The notes under the pieces: generated by a model
What the model saw: only the letters and a program-made list of their open reading frames with translations
The model's database searches: none
What the model was told of the DNA's origin: nothing
Shown: piece after piece, positions 35,058 to 47,089 of the stretch
How positions within the stretch are numbered: the stretch's first letter is position 1
Layout: each line of letters starts with the position of its first letter
Program-made: the position numbers and the translations under genes
DNA from: Xenosphaeropsis pyriputrescens
Taxonomy: Eukaryota > Ascomycota > Leotiomycetes > Phacidiales > Phacidiaceae
DNA length: 64,000 bases
Reading direction: 5' to 3'
Assembly: GCA_022609375.1 (NCBI GenBank)
Contig: JAGKQE010000108.1
Coordinates: 1 to 64,000 of the forward strand

Positions 35058-36212
35058 ATGTCATCACCCCAAGATGTTCCGGCGACTCCGCGAGTAATAT
35101 CACCATCACCTACGCCTTCTGATAGCCTTGCGCGCGATGGCTATTTTGGACCAACGACCAGATCGGCCGCCAAGAGACGAGTCGCGTCACCAGCACCTAT
35201 AGGCGAAGATGACGAAGAAGGAGACGTGGGGGAAGGTGAAATGTCAGAGGACAACCCAGAACTGAGTCGCGCAAGAACAAAGAGCAGAAGTCCGATCAGG
35301 TCACGAAAGGCAAAAACTGTAGCGGCCAGACTGCCGCCTTTGACACCAGCAGCTGCACCGATATCTAACGGACACCTATCACCCTCCAGCGCAACGACTC
35401 CTGGATGGAACTGGCGGGACTTCAGTCGTAGTCCAAGTCCTCTAGGTTTAATCCCCATTCATCGACATTGGCGATCGTTTGTGCATCGACACGAGGTTCC
35501 TCGAAAAGTCCTCCATGTTTCAATAGGATTTTTCACCATATGGCTCTATGTCTCGGGTGTTCAGACAAGTGCCATCACCCCATATCTGATGAGCGCCCTG
35601 ATACCTATCGCGACACTTGATTATCTAAGGCATACATATCCGGCACTCAACCGGCTGTACGTGCGAGTGGTGGGCGCACTCATGCGTGAGACGGAATACG
35701 AAGGATGGAATGGTGTAATCTGGTATCTTCTGGGTGCTTGGACTGTACTCGGCTTCTTTCCGAAGGACGTGGGCGTGATGGGTGTATTGCTCCTGAGTTG
35801 GTGCGATACAGCTGCGAGTACAATAGGAAGAGCCTATGGTCGATACACTCCACGAATCCGACGGGGCAAATCTCTTGCAGGCTCACTGGCGGCTTTCTTA
35901 ATAGGAGTAGCTACTGCGACTACGTTTTGGGGGTGGTTGGCCCCGCGAACGGGTCCATTTGTCGGCGATACCGACTGGCCCTTTATGTTTCAGGGCACAC
36001 TCGGTCTACCACAGAAAATTCGGAGCATGCTTGGGTTCAGCGAGGGTCAAGCAAGAATTGGAGGCCCGGTAGCGCTTGGTATAATGAGCCTCTGGACAGG
36101 TTTTGTGGCCTCGGCCAGTGAAGCTGTGGATCTCTTTGGATGGGATGACAATCTTACCATCCCCGTCTTGAGCGGCATTGGGATATGGGGATTTCTCAAG
36201 GTCTTTGGGTAA
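35058..36212 (+). CDS. DGK1: CTP-dependent diacylglycerol kinase Dgk1
   Basis: Predicted 384 residues in one exon. It is an ER/nuclear-membrane enzyme that phosphorylates diacylglycerol to phosphatidate using CTP, opposing Pah1 lipin. Residues 1-130 are Ser/Pro/charged and look disordered. Then come several membrane segments (about 152-170, 173-190, 221-248, 273-293, 340-360). R149-K150 in EVPRK, D250 in SWCDTAAS and G257 have the same spacing as the yeast Dgk1 residues reported as essential (R76, K77, D177, G184). That spacing is strong support. The start is the ATG at 35058. The frame stays open upstream to 34809 but without an ATG. Confidence 0.92.
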   Translation: MSSPQDVPATPRVISPSPTPSDSLARDGYFGPTTRSAAKRRVASPAPIGEDDEEGDVGEGEMSEDNPELSRARTKSRSPIRSRKAKTVAARLPPLTPAAAPISNGHLSPSSATTPGWNWRDFSRSPSPLGLIPIHRHWRSFVHRHEVPRKVLHVSIGFFTIWLYVSGVQTSAITPYLMSALIPIATLDYLRHTYPALNRLYVRVVGALMRETEYEGWNGVIWYLLGAWTVLGFFPKDVGVMGVLLLSWCDTAASTIGRAYGRYTPRIRRGKSLAGSLAAFLIGVATATTFWGWLAPRTGPFVGDTDWPFMFQGTLGLPQKIRSMLGFSEGQARIGGPVALGIMSLWTGFVASASEAVDLFGWDDNLTIPVLSGIGIWGFLKVFG

Positions 36213-36954
36213 ATTCAATAATGTCACACACGAGACATAGGCTTTACAGAATGTACAGAGCTCGAAATAGAGAGTGGCGGAAACTAATGACAGGGCATAT
36301 GAATTCGTCTCCGAAGCTCGTTTGTGTTGGCTCGTAGCGTATATCTTGACAAGTGTGATGTTTTCTGGCACGTATGAGTAATGTAACTAATTGACTGGAT
36401 TTCAGAAGATTGGCAACGGGTTGACGAACTGGCTTTTTTGAAAAAAAAAAATTGAAAAAAAAAGATGATCTGCAAGGGTCTGCTTCAATAGCTCGAATGC
36501 AAATCTCATGCGTGCATGATTTTCTTTGCCTTGCATTGTTTTCCAGTCTGAATATGAGAGTAAATGCAAGTATTTGTACTCTTGAAAGCCACCGAAGTGT
36601 TTCATCTGCGTCTACTTACCCCATAGAGAGTGGCACTTTGTGCTTGATTGTAACTACTTATTACTCAGTAGACAGTAGACAGTAGATAGTAGACAGTAAG
36701 GTGTCTATCTACCTGGGTACATAAATACAATACAGTACATATTATGTAGCTGATTTGTTTTGTTATCGAATCTCGACATTGCTCCTGCACCTTATCGTAC
36801 CGAATAATAACGGTCTTCTGCTCCGGTCTTGCATTTGAATTCAGCTTTGCTAATTGAGCTTCGTCGTAACGTGACATGCCACCACACACAACGCCCGCAA
36901 AGTCTCAACTCAATTGCCATCACATCCCATCCCATGCGTGCCACCTCCTCTCTC

Positions 36955-37025
36955 ACCTCATCTCATCTCATCTCATCTCACTTCACCTCACTTCACCTCA
37001 CTTCACCTCACTTCACCTCACTTCA
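36955..37025 (+). repeat. (TCTCA)n then (CTTCACCTCA)4 pyrimidine-rich tandem repeat
   Basis: A pentamer TCTCA run changes into four perfect copies of CTTCACCTCA. It is strand-asymmetric (C/T-rich on plus). Confidence 0.85.
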
Positions 37026-37919
37026 TTCGCCTATCATCCAGACATCTCATTGCTCCGCTGCACTCTTTCCCTCCCCCTTCAGACGTTATTGAGCTTCCAC
37101 TTCAATTGATATCTTTTTTTGCCGCACAAGCCATGCTTCCCCCACACAGGAAAGTCGTTTGGTCTTTGCGCTATTTGACCGGGATGACGATCTCCTTGAA
37201 TGGGCTTGAAAAGGGCGAAGTCGCGGAATTCAATCCATTCACCCATTGAATCACTGACAACACATAAAAAATCTGCCCGACCTGCAGCCCTGCCTGACCA
37301 CCGCAGCATCCATTGACCAGCCAGCTATCAAGCCTTGGACCACTGGCATCACAATAAGATCGGACTTGCTCGCTGCTTTTGACACTCTATACATTTTGTT
37401 CATGGCCATATCCTAGAGCACCCCATTCTTTAGCGTGCAGCGCGCTTGACATCGCCTCATCGACGTGGAACCCTCCACGTTTGTACACAGAATATACCAC
37501 GCTATCGTCACCAAACCTCTCCCCTCACTCTCCTGATAGCCAATCCAACCTATCCAGTCTTTTCGGCATATGCAGTCTGGTATGACTGTTGCTCTCTAAG
37601 CTCCAGAACCTTTGTTCTTGCCCAATCACAGGGTCAGTCTTCAACCGCAACACAGCTAGTATATCCATCCTGTCACATACCTGCAGGCTGGGAGGTCTTG
37701 TGTGAGTTGTGAGAGGCGGACGGCCGGATTGGGGGAAACGCAGTTGAGGGTTGCTAGTAGGGGTCGAGGGGGAACTTTCTGCTCGAGGAGGGTGGCATTC
37801 GATCTTGCCTACCTATCTTCTAATCTGAGCGGGGTCATACTCATCGAGGAGGACAGAAAGGGTCAGGGCCATACCCTCAGAACTTGTGTCAGTCCCTCGT
37901 CTGGAACGGGTTGGACGTG

Positions 37920-37927
37920 TATAAAAG
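37920..37927 (+). promoter_or_regulatory. Possible TATA box for KXD1
   Basis: TATAAAAG, 265 bp upstream of the KXD1 start codon, followed by CT-rich sequence. It is the clearest TATA match in this spacer, but function is a guess. Confidence 0.3.
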
Positions 37928-38191
37928 GGTGCTTCAGGACGTGTTCCTCGAGACTTCTTTCCTCTTCTCGGATTATCTGTTTGCTCATACGAGACCACTT
38001 TCCGAAACTCACATATAGCTTATCTTTGCTCACCAGACACTACCATACCACCGTGCCATTCCATCAAGGCCTGTCATTCACTGTCATAGCCTACATACGT
38101 TTGTAATAACACTTCATTTCAAAAGTGTACACATCTTACCCTCATCAATATCCTTCAACACTCTTAAATCATACATCAACTATCCTACAAT

Positions 38192-38943
38192 ATGTCAAAC
38201 TACGGCGCACCCACATTTTCATACGCCAGCGTTCCGATTTCTTACAGTAAGTCTCCTGTCTTACCGGCGGGATATTATACAGCCTCAAAAAATCTTTACG
38301 CATCTTCACCGCCAGAGGCGGTGGACAGCGTGACAACGGGATCCGGCATGAATTCTGCGTATTCCGCTACGTCGAGTTCCTATGCAGGTTCAACATCTGG
38401 CGACTACGATTCCAACTCGTCGGGAGCCAATGGCGTTGATCTGCATGAGTATATGCAGGATCGCTTCAGCAACGCTTTTGATCCGCTGCCTCTTGATCGC
38501 AGTTTGGCGACTCAGGCGCAAACGTAAGTAGACCGTTGGCATTGAACCTTGTCGCCCGGCAGTTTGACCAGGATATCTTCTTAATGCTGATGAAATTTGT
38601 AGTTCCGGCAAGCTCAATGCAAAACATCGCGAACTCTTGGAATTGCAGGCTAAAGCGCAAAGTCGTCTTGCAAAGACAAGAAGCCGATTTGCCGAGGGAA
38701 TGCAAGATGCCAAGGATGTGAAGAGAGACCTCGAATGGACGCAGAAGCGCGTTTCGTAAGTACCCAGGTATTCCTTTGCGCTGCGTTGATGTTTGGTTGT
38801 CGTCAACAATCTGAATCTCGAAGCCGGACCCTAGAATCCTGAGTAATGGCTGATATCATTCTAGAACCCTCAAAGCCAAAGCTTCTCGCAAGCATTCGAA
38901 AGAATACAGCATGGCACGTGAGCGTTATCCATCTCCAGAATAG
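38192..38943 (+). CDS. KXD1: KxDL-domain protein (BLOC-1-related subunit Kxd1)
   Basis: Predicted 187 residues. Exons 38192-38523, 38603-38755, 38865-38943, in phase. Residues 1-90 are Ser/Tyr/Thr-rich and probably disordered. From about 95 comes the KxDL helical domain: FDPLPLDRSLATQAQ, then LNAKHRELLELQAKAQSRL, and the signature KRDL at 151-154 followed by EWTQKRV. Family members belong to BLOC-1-type complexes that act in endosome/vacuole traffic and Rab recycling. The protein ends RYPSPE, as in other Pezizomycotina members. The function is inferred from the domain family only. Confidence 0.88.
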
Positions 38944-40068
38944 TGGGGGTTCTTCGCGATTTCGGTTTGACCAATTGTGACGTTACTTTTTTCCTCTATG
39001 CACGGGTCAGCAACCATGTTCAGCCCTATAGCTCGGCAGCAGCGCTTGTACTGCATAGCCGCTAACTGTCGATCATAACTGCCCTTGTCTTTTGTTGCTG
39101 CTTTATGATCTCGCCAGTGCGGCTGCTTTGAGATTCTCACGCTTGCTATCGCTGACGATTGGTGGACTATTTTTGAGAATCAAGGCCTAAATGCAGGTAC
39201 TGTCATGCAATCCTGTTCTCTGGCCTGGGTGTTTAGGGTGTCTTTACTTTGTGGGTGGCTTTTCAAGCACAAAGGTGGGGTTTTGCTCCTGCGTTTGGCA
39301 ATAAATGGATAAAGCTAGGCCTGGTTGAGAGGACTTCTACTTACTTGGGATGCCAAATTCGAACTAGTGATGTATAAAGCTCCATGTTTACTTTTGTGAC
39401 CCTGCAAATTGTCGATAGCCTTGAGAATGAGTGGTGCAGAGCCTTGAGTACCAACTAGATGGCCCATGGGTGGTACACTGCTTCGAGGTCGTGATCCACT
39501 ATCGAATGCCTTGATTGGCTGAAAATATTGAAATGTAGTAGTGGTTGACCATGCTTTTTGAGCAATGTATCACATTGAATGCAAAGCTAGAGCATGATTC
39601 AACATGACTTTAAGTTGTGTAGCCGGGTCTGTTGAGTGCTGATAATGGAAGAGTAGCGACAACTTTGACAGAAATAAGGTAGAATGAATACCCAAGCTCA
39701 ATGATGCTCATACCTACCAACTGTCGATTCATAACTTCATGTAAGCAACTTTCCTGACCTCGTTGAAGGAAACAGACTGCGTTAATTGGTGGCAAGATCA
39801 CATTGCATTGGATACTTTTTCTCACGCATGAACACTGTAGTGGGCTTGGGCTTTTGAATTTTTTTCTTATTCAGTATTGTCTACAAGAGTTGCTTTACCG
39901 CAAAGGTGGAGCAACGATCAAGTCCTCTCCGTTAACAGCACAGGGCTTTCCCTCGACCACTGTGGTGAGCGACCAGCAGTCTAGTATCTTTCCCTCATGA
40001 GCGCCATTAAAATATAACCCTCGTTTAAGCAAGCCAGATGCATTTTTCGCCCATCACACAAATAGTAT
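38944..40068. other. Spacer between convergent KXD1 and RPS0
   Basis: 1.1 kb between convergent genes, with no supported ORF or RNA gene. It is longer than needed for two 3' UTRs, so a noncoding RNA cannot be excluded. Confidence 0.45.
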
Positions 40069-41065
40069 CTACCAGGTAGTCTTCTCAGCACCCTCGGCAG
40101 CCCATTCCTGGTTACCGGTCTGGACTGGAGCAGAAGCAGCAGCCCAGTCAGCGCCGTCAGCCTCCCAGCTGGCACCGGCCGCGGCACCAGCAGTAGCGCC
40201 AGCGGCAGCGAAAGCACCAGCGGAAGCACCGGATACCTCCCAATCAGCATTGGCAGCGAAGCCAGAGTCAATGGCGGCAGCACCGACCTCATCGGCACCT
40301 GGAGCCTTGGCCTCCTCAACAGCAACCTCCTTGTTCTCCTCGGCCTCTGGGTCGCGGTAGAAGTAGAGATCGACCATGGTATCCCACTCAGTCTCGCGAC
40401 TAGCAATGGTACCTCTCAAGCGAAGGACCTCACGGGCGAGCATCCACCAGACAAGACCGATTGAGTGACGACCCTTGTTGTTGGTTGGGATGGCAACATC
40501 AACGAACTCGGTTGGGGAGTCAGTGTCGCAAAGGGCGATGACAGGGATGTTGACGTAGGAGGCCTCCTTGATAGCCTGAGCATCGGTTCTTGGGTCGGTG
40601 ACGATAATGAGGCGTGGCTCCTTGAAGGAACGGGTGATGTAGTTGGTGAAGTTACCTGGGGTGAAACGACCAGCGATTGGGGAAGCACCAGTGTGGTGGG
40701 CAAACTTCAAGACAGCACGTTGTCCGTATGGACGAGCAGAGATGACACAGACATCGGCTGGGTTGTCGATGGCTGCGATGATACGGGCAGCGAGAACGAT
40801 CTTCTCCCTGTGAAAGCGCAATAGTCAGCACACGCGCCTCTTTTCAGAACAGTCTCAAATTCTCTATGCTTCTTAAGTTTCAAAGCAAATCGTACCAGGT
40901 CTTGCCAATGTTGATAACGTTGATACCATCTGGTCTGGTCTTCCAGAGGTATGGCTCCATGTGAACCTGGAGGTTCTTGGATCCGAGATGGCACTGAGCT
41001 GCGAGGAGCATCTCAATGTCCTGGGAAGTAGCATTGAAGCATGGTGGGAGTTGGGATGGTGCCAT
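40069..41065 (-). CDS. RPS0: 40S ribosomal protein S0 (uS2)
   Basis: Predicted 302 residues. Exons 41065-40896 and 40807-40069, in phase. It is a component of the small cytosolic ribosomal subunit, required for 18S rRNA 3' maturation. The uS2 core spans about residues 10-205, with AAQCHLGSKNLQVHMEPYLW, the FTPGNFTNYITRSFKEPRL block, PTNNKGRHSIGLVWWMLAREV and a VDLYFYRDPEE-type end. The C-terminal 90 residues are Ala/Gly/Glu-rich with spaced Trp (ADWEV, SWEADGADWA, QEWAAEG), as in RPSA-type eukaryotic S0. Codon use is strongly biased to C-ending codons compared with neighbours, as expected for high expression. The gene shares a 342-bp promoter region with MRPS28. Confidence 0.96.
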
Positions 41066-41407
41066 CTTTGCGATTTGACTTATTTTCGAAGGTCAAATTG
41101 ATCGTGAGGGAGCTTTTGTCGGCGATGGGTTGAAGATATCACAAGAAAGTTCGCGCCGGAATTCATGAAAATTGTAGGGCTAGATTCGTGCGTGGGGTTA
41201 AGCGAGATCCTGGCATATCAGGCCAACAGGGTCTCTGGAAGAACACATCACATGATGAGATACGCAGATCTCGAATGGCCTTGCAGCTCAGGCCACAAAA
41301 TGATCCGTACTTTTGTGGATTAGCGGCCTTTGTCCGACTGTACATGTCGAGAAATCTTGAGATTAAAGAGAGAGGCCGGTAATCGATTGTGTCCAAAGAA
41401 GCATACC
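41066..41407. promoter_or_regulatory. Compact divergent promoter, RPS0 / MRPS28
   Basis: 342 bp separates the two start codons. No ORF. Both neighbours are ribosomal protein genes (cytosolic and mitochondrial), so shared regulation is possible. Confidence 0.55.
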
Positions 41408-42413
41408 ATGCCTCCTCGGATCCCATTCTTATTCCGCCTGGGACATTCAAGCTGTATGTATTTGCACGCCCAGGCCTGCTTGCCCTGTCACTGATTGAGG
41501 ATGTCTAGTATGCTTGCGTCCTGCGGTACCGTCAACACCGGTTGCATGTTCTCTATCAATCACATCCATTGCGCAAAAGTCATCCTCAACACGTAGGCAC
41601 CGCGATCCTTGGGCTGAAGCACAGGCGCGACAGCGTAAGGCGGTGAATGTTGAGAGACAGGCTGTATTGCGTCAACAGAGGCAAGAGTCGCTTGGCGATC
41701 CAGTTCGGGGTATCAGCACACCATTCGTCGAATCCTTTGATACTATCGAGACACTCGATACCAGGGCCAAAATATCCTCGTCCCCAGATTCTGATGTCAG
41801 CTCTACATCCTCGCCTCCACTCAACCACTTTTTGACACCTACGGACCTCGAACGATCACTTCAACACTCCTACATCCTTTCCCAGCCCATAATTGCGACT
41901 AAGAGAGACACATTGGATCCATTGAAGGAAGAAGAAGATATAAAGAAGCATGCAGCAGGGCATGCACGTGCTGCTGAAGCTGTTGCCCGTATTGTGAGCT
42001 TAGCAAACGGAAGTTCAAAGGATAGGACAAGAGCAAACATACAAAAATGTATCGAGGCATTTGGAAGACATAAGACAGATTTGGTACTAAAGCCACGATC
42101 ACCATCACTTGTGCAGGCGGGACCCGATGCCACCCAACCGGCAGAGAAGACTCCAAGAGCTGGTCCAGACACTGGAAGTTCAGAGGTTCAGATAGCTATT
42201 TTGACTGCTAAAATTAGAGTTCTTGCGAAGCATATGGAGGGCAAAATGCACAACGACAAGGTCAACAAGAGGAACTTAAGGTTACTCGTCCACAGGAGGC
42301 AAAAGCATTTGGCATATTTGAGGAAGAGGGAGAGAGGAGGTGAACGATTCCAGAACGTGATCGAAACCTTGGGCCTCACTGAAGGAACTTGGAGGGGCGA
42401 GATCACGTTATAG
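41408..42413 (+). CDS. MRPS28: Mitochondrial ribosomal protein uS15m (Mrps28)
   Basis: Predicted 316 residues. Exons 41408-41453 and 41509-42413, in phase. The first exon codes for MPPRIPFLFRLGHSS, and the N-terminal 40 residues are basic and Ser-rich with few acids, a probable mitochondrial presequence. The middle contains the fungal block LGDPVRGISTPFVESFDT. The C-terminal ribosomal S15 domain (about 225-316) has TGSSEVQIAILTAKIRVLAKHM, NKRNLRLLVHRRQKHLAYL and a Glu/Arg-rich end. The large N-terminal extension is normal for ascomycete uS15m. It works in the mitochondrial small subunit. Without the short first exon the main frame has no suitable ATG, so the intron is needed. Confidence 0.92.
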
Positions 42414-42610
42414 GTATAGTAAGTCATGTACAATAAAGATGGAAGTGTTCGAATGCATGAAAATACTGCAAAAGTCATCAATTTAAGAAGTCTCGCTGTT
42501 TTGCGCCAAAACGATATAAAGTACAAGATAACATGAACCGGCAATTGCCAATCCCGACAGCAAAAGCCCCTGAGAGAGGAGGGTTTTTTTGGTTTGTTTT
42601 CTCAAGTCGA

Positions 42611-43864
42611 TTAGAATACACTGATGTAGTTTCCGATTCGCTCCTTCTGGTTCTGAGCTATGCACTCCGCAATCCATGTAATGTTGCGAATTTCCTGACA
42701 GCTGTATTAATATCGCGCGCCTTCCCAAGGAACAATGTACTTACCTGCTCTCTCAGCTTCACCCAAGCATACACAATAGCGTATGTGAACTGTCTTGTGA
42801 ATGCTGACTTGGAAATCTCCATTTCCTTCTGATAAAACATATCTTCCAAGCTCTTTCCGTCACCACCACTACCACCGCTCATATTTCCGGCGCCACCAAG
42901 ACCTGCACTTGAGCCCATGCCACTGGCATCAAAGTAAGACTTGTAATCATTGACTCCCTCTACTGCTATTCTGACACCCTCAAGATCATCGGCTCTTGAG
43001 AGCATAAGTGATCCTTCTGGGTAGAGTCTGCCAAATGCTGGATATAGCTTCTTACGCTCAGCTTTGGACAATTCGGTACCAAAAGAGTTCAACGTGATAT
43101 TGATTGCTCGTCTATCAGCCTCGAACTCCAATATCTCTGACATGACTTCACTGGTTGGGGTGCTTGCCATGTCAGGGTCGGTATTAACAAAGTTGTGGAA
43201 GTCTTCAAGGTAGTTCTTGTAAAGCGTATTGCGAACAATCTCAATGTTCAATTCATCGAGATCTTGGTGGCTCAAGCTACCCTTAAAGTATGGAGCAAGT
43301 GGGGTCTCAATCAAGACACTGTTGTAGAGTTCTTCGATATTCGTAGCAATGCAAAGGACTGGCATGGTCTCAAACCAACCAAGAGGATGGCAACGCTCGA
43401 GAAGGTCTCTAGTATCGCGCTCGTGCAAAGTTCCAGTGATGAGGAGGGCGACATTATCGATCATATATCCATAGGTCAGATAATCCATGAATCTTGCGAG
43501 AGAGCCTGTAGCATTTGCGCGAAGGTATCGAAATTCGGAGATCAGCTTGTCGGTGGTCTTGGAGGCGAGAGTTGAGGTAGATGGGTTTGGCGGGAGGGAG
43601 GAAAGAAAATCGCCATAAGCGGGACCAAGCTGCAGCTTGAGATCTAGTTGATAATGAGTATAGGTATCAGGTCAATCAAGGACAACACACCGTCAATGGT
43701 CTCGCATTGTGTCAAGTTGTTGTAGTTCTGTCCAGTCAAAAGACTGTTGCGATAACCACGGACAATGCCCTCGATGTAGCTGTCGAGTCGTTAATACTCA
43801 TACGTTCAAAGAGGATTTTGGTGCAAGCTGACCCATTGTTGACGTTGAAAAAGAGGCCTTCCAT
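42611..43864 (-). CDS. VMA6: V-type ATPase V0 subunit d (Vma6)
   Basis: Predicted 367 residues. Exons 43864-43833, 43779-43691, 43643-42745, 42694-42611, all in phase. It is the cytosolic V0 subunit that caps the proteolipid ring and couples it to the central stalk, so it is needed for vacuole acidification. The family N-terminus MEGLFFNVNNGYIEGIVRGY is split over exons 1 and 2. Further family blocks are QCETIDDLKLQL, MIDNVALLITGTLHERD, CHPLGWFETMPVLCIA and LNIEIVRNTLYKNYLEDF. The last exon gives RNITWIAECIAQNQKERI, the conserved C-terminus. A Gly/Ser-rich insert (SGGSGGDG) sits before the final conserved block. The 32-nt first exon is easy to miss. Confidence 0.95.
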
Positions 43865-44904
43865 CTTGACAGTGTTGGAAATGTTGTTTCGGGGCGAGTA
43901 TTGGCTGGAAGTTATCGTGATTGTCGTCTGACTGACCTCATGGATGGATCTCGTTGAATTTCTGCCTAACGAGATATTCAGGCATTAAAGCGCTAAGTGC
44001 CCAGGTCGACTTCACTTCCGCGGTTGGAGTATCTAGGTAATAATGTACAAGTGCAAGTAGATATGGCCTTCACCCATTCAGCAGACAATACAGAGCTTTG
44101 TGACCATGACTTATAGAATGAGATTTCCGCATATGTCGTAGTCCCATTGCAGCTGAATAATTTCAGCATTTCAGAATCTCAAAACAAAACACTTGGTCAT
44201 CACATTCTGTACTGCTATCAGCAATACAAAAGTGAACAATCATTTTATCTTCAGGGGTTTTGAGTATCGAGAATATATTGAGACTGGAACTAGGTAGTTC
44301 CCAACATTTCCTGAAAGACAGCCTGGATGAATTATGATTGACTACAGGCAAAAAAAAAAAAAGAACAAAAAAAGAATATATTGAAGAAAGACCAAATGCT
44401 ATCTGGGAGCTCACATATTTTATGTGGTGAAATGTAGTCGAGGATAAAGCCCTACACGTTTAGACTGGGAACAATTTCTATCTTTTCATGACGTTACGCA
44501 GTGGGATACCTTGAGCTGATCAGGAATTGTACTTGGATATCTCTAGCTATAAGCTGTATCATCAGTGATGACTACAAAAATAATTCCTTTATCTACTACG
44601 GTACTTTACAAAAATCCTGAAGAACGTGGTACCCGGGTAACACACTCTCTACACCCATCTCTTGATATTCATTCCTGAGTAAGACTGATAGGTACTTGTT
44701 CAGTATTCAGTACCTACCTAGGAAGGGAGGTACAGAAAAGACAACCCTGATGCCTGATACGTAAGGCTACAGATTTGGAAACTTTCGTAGCGCACCTTCC
44801 ACAACTTTTCGCTTCGGATTTTTCGAAAGCGCGAAACAATTTTGGCAACTACGAGTCGCTCCTCTCACATACGACGATAAAATACACGACAGCAAAGAAA
44901 CATC
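43865..44904. promoter_or_regulatory. Divergent spacer VMA6 / NOP58
   Basis: 1.04 kb. It contains poly-A tracts near 44350-44374 and a TACCTACCTAGG motif near 44712-44723. No supported ORF. Confidence 0.45.
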
Positions 44905-46810
44905 ATGTCGTTGTTCATTCTTCAGGAGACCTCCTCCGGGTAAGCACTCGCATTTCCGTATAACAAAAAGTACGAACATTCACTGACCCAGAAAAAAGTT
45001 ACGCTCTGTTTAAGAGCAAGAGCAAGCTCTTAAAAAGCGACGATGTCGCGGCTCAGACAGAGACTGCTGAGGGCGTTTGCAGCCTGTAAGTGTTATTGAG
45101 ACCATTGTGATATTCCTTTGTGCTATGAGAACTGACCGCGATCACCATCCTAGGATGAAGCTCAAGTCTTTCGCAAAGTTCGACAGTGCCGCCATGGCTT
45201 TGGAGGAGGTTGCCTCGTTGGTTGAAGGAAAAGTCACCCCAATGCTTTCCACTCTCCTCGACTCAATTAAGGACGAAAAGAAGGCATCATTGGCTGTTGC
45301 CGACCCAAAGCTTGGCCAAGCAATTAACAAGCTTCCTGGCCTTACCCTCACTCTCGTTTCCGATTCTTCTACCAACGATCTCTTCCGTGCCGTTCGCGAC
45401 CATCTCCCATCTCTCATCCCAGGTCTCCTTCCAGAGAACATTGCAACCATGTCTCTCGGTCTTGCACATTCTCTCTCCCGACACAAGCTCAAGTTCTCCC
45501 CAGACAAGGTGGATACTATGATTGTTCAAGCCATCGCACTTCTCGACGATCTTGACAAGGAACTCAACACATATGCTATGCGTGTTAAGGAATGGTACGG
45601 ATGGCATTTTCCTGAGATGGCCAGAATCATCAACGACAACCTCGCTTATGCCAGAGTTATCCTTAAGATGGGTATGCGAACTAGCGCTTCCACCGCTGAC
45701 CTTACCGATATCCTCCCAGAAGAAATTGAAGCTGCTGTCAAGGCTGCCGCCGAAGTTAGTATGGGTACCGAGATCACCGATGAGGATTTGGAGAACATCA
45801 AGCTTCTTGCCGAGCAAGTTGCTGGTTTCACTGAGTATAGACAACAGCTTTCCAGCTATCTTAGCGCCCGTATGCAAGCGATTGCACCAAATTTGACCGA
45901 GCTTGTCGGAGAGCTTGTTGGAGCACGATTGATCGCCCATGCTGGTTCTCTGATGAACCTTGCCAAGAGCCCTGCCAGTACCATTCAGATCCTCGGTGCC
46001 GAGAAGGCACTTTTCCGCGCATTGAAGACCAAGCACGACACACCAAAGTACGGTCTCATATACCATGCTTCTCTCGTTGGTCAGGCTACTGGAAAGAACA
46101 AGGGAAAGATTGCTCGTATGCTTGCTGCTAAGGCCGCTATCGGTCTCCGTGTCGACGCACTTTCAGACTGGAGTGCCCAGGGTGAGGGTAAGGGTGATGA
46201 CGTCGATGAGGAAGAGAGATCAGCATTGGGTGTCACTTCCCGTGCCAAGCTTGAGCGTACTCTCAGAGCTCTCGAGGGCAAGCCGCTTCTCCCAAGGGGT
46301 GTTGCTGTTGGACCAAACGGCAAGGCTGTTGATGCTCCAGGAAAGTGGGAGGTGAAGGAGGCAAGAAAGTACAACGCTGATGCTGATGGTATTGCTGCTG
46401 ATGCGCCTGCCGCTACCGAGCCTGCTAAGAAGGAGAAGAAGCCGAAGAAGAGCAAGGTTGAAGTTGTCAAGGAGGACTCTGAGTCGGAGAACGACTCTGA
46501 TTCAGATGAAGAGATGGCCGATGCACCAAAGTCCAATGGCAAAAAGTCCAAGAAAGAGTCGGATGAAGACAAGTATGTCAAGCTTGCCGAGGCGGCAGGC
46601 ATCAGTCTTTCGAAGTATATGCGCAAGTTGGAGCGTGGGGAGATCAAGTTTAACGAGGATGGTTCTCCAATCGTCGTCAGCAAGAAGGACCTCAAGAAGC
46701 AGAAGAAGGAAGCAGAGAAGGCCGCAGCTGGTGGTGACGGAAAGAAGAGAAAGAGGGAAGAGGATGCGGATAAGGCGGAAAAGAAGAAGAAGAAGAAGAG
46801 CAAGGCTTGA
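44905..46810 (+). CDS. NOP58: Box C/D snoRNP core protein Nop58
   Basis: Predicted 592 residues. Exons 44905-44939, 44999-45085, 45154-46810, in phase. It is a scaffold of box C/D snoRNPs that guide rRNA 2'-O-methylation in the nucleolus. The N-terminus MSLFILQETSSGYALFK is followed by the coiled-coil region and then the NOP domain (about 160-405), with LSRHKLKFSPDKVDTMIVQA, EWYGWHFPEM, and GARLIAHAGSLMNLAK then ILGAEKALFRALK. The C-terminus is a long Lys/Glu tail with KKE/KKD repeats and a conserved YVKLAEAAGISLSKYMRKL segment. The segment VDTMIVQAISLLDDLDKE-type favours Nop58 over Nop56. Codon use is biased, as in RPS0. Confidence 0.96.
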
Positions 46811-47089
46811 GATATTCACTCTTCGGTTTGCTTTTCTGTACCATAATGCTGTTCAGGTGTCGCTCTGGGTATCATGGTTGTTCATATCAGTGGCGTTTGG
46901 GAGGGTTTCAGGACAAAGAGTTTTTCGCTTTCGACAAAATTTCCATATATTTCGCAAAATTGCAATGTTTTGCACAGGATTAAGCCTCAACTTGTAAATG
47001 TGCTATGATCTATCGAGGATCTTTATGCCTAGTAGATTATGACACAAACACTAATGGCTAGAACCACAGTGACCGGTTCTTCGTATCAG

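Larger units (their letters stand above)
36213..38191. other. Long spacer DGK1 / KXD1
   Basis: Nearly 2 kb with no gene I can support. Contents include poly-A runs near 36439-36464, a pyrimidine repeat at 36955-37025 and a TATAAAAG at 37920-37927. KXD1 probably has a long 5' leader. Confidence 0.45.

Noticed and set aside
45287..46803. Two long minus-strand open frames (about 259 and 240 codons) opposite NOP58
   Set aside because: They lie fully antisense to a gene with strong codon bias, which removes stops from other frames. Their translations are low-complexity and match no family.
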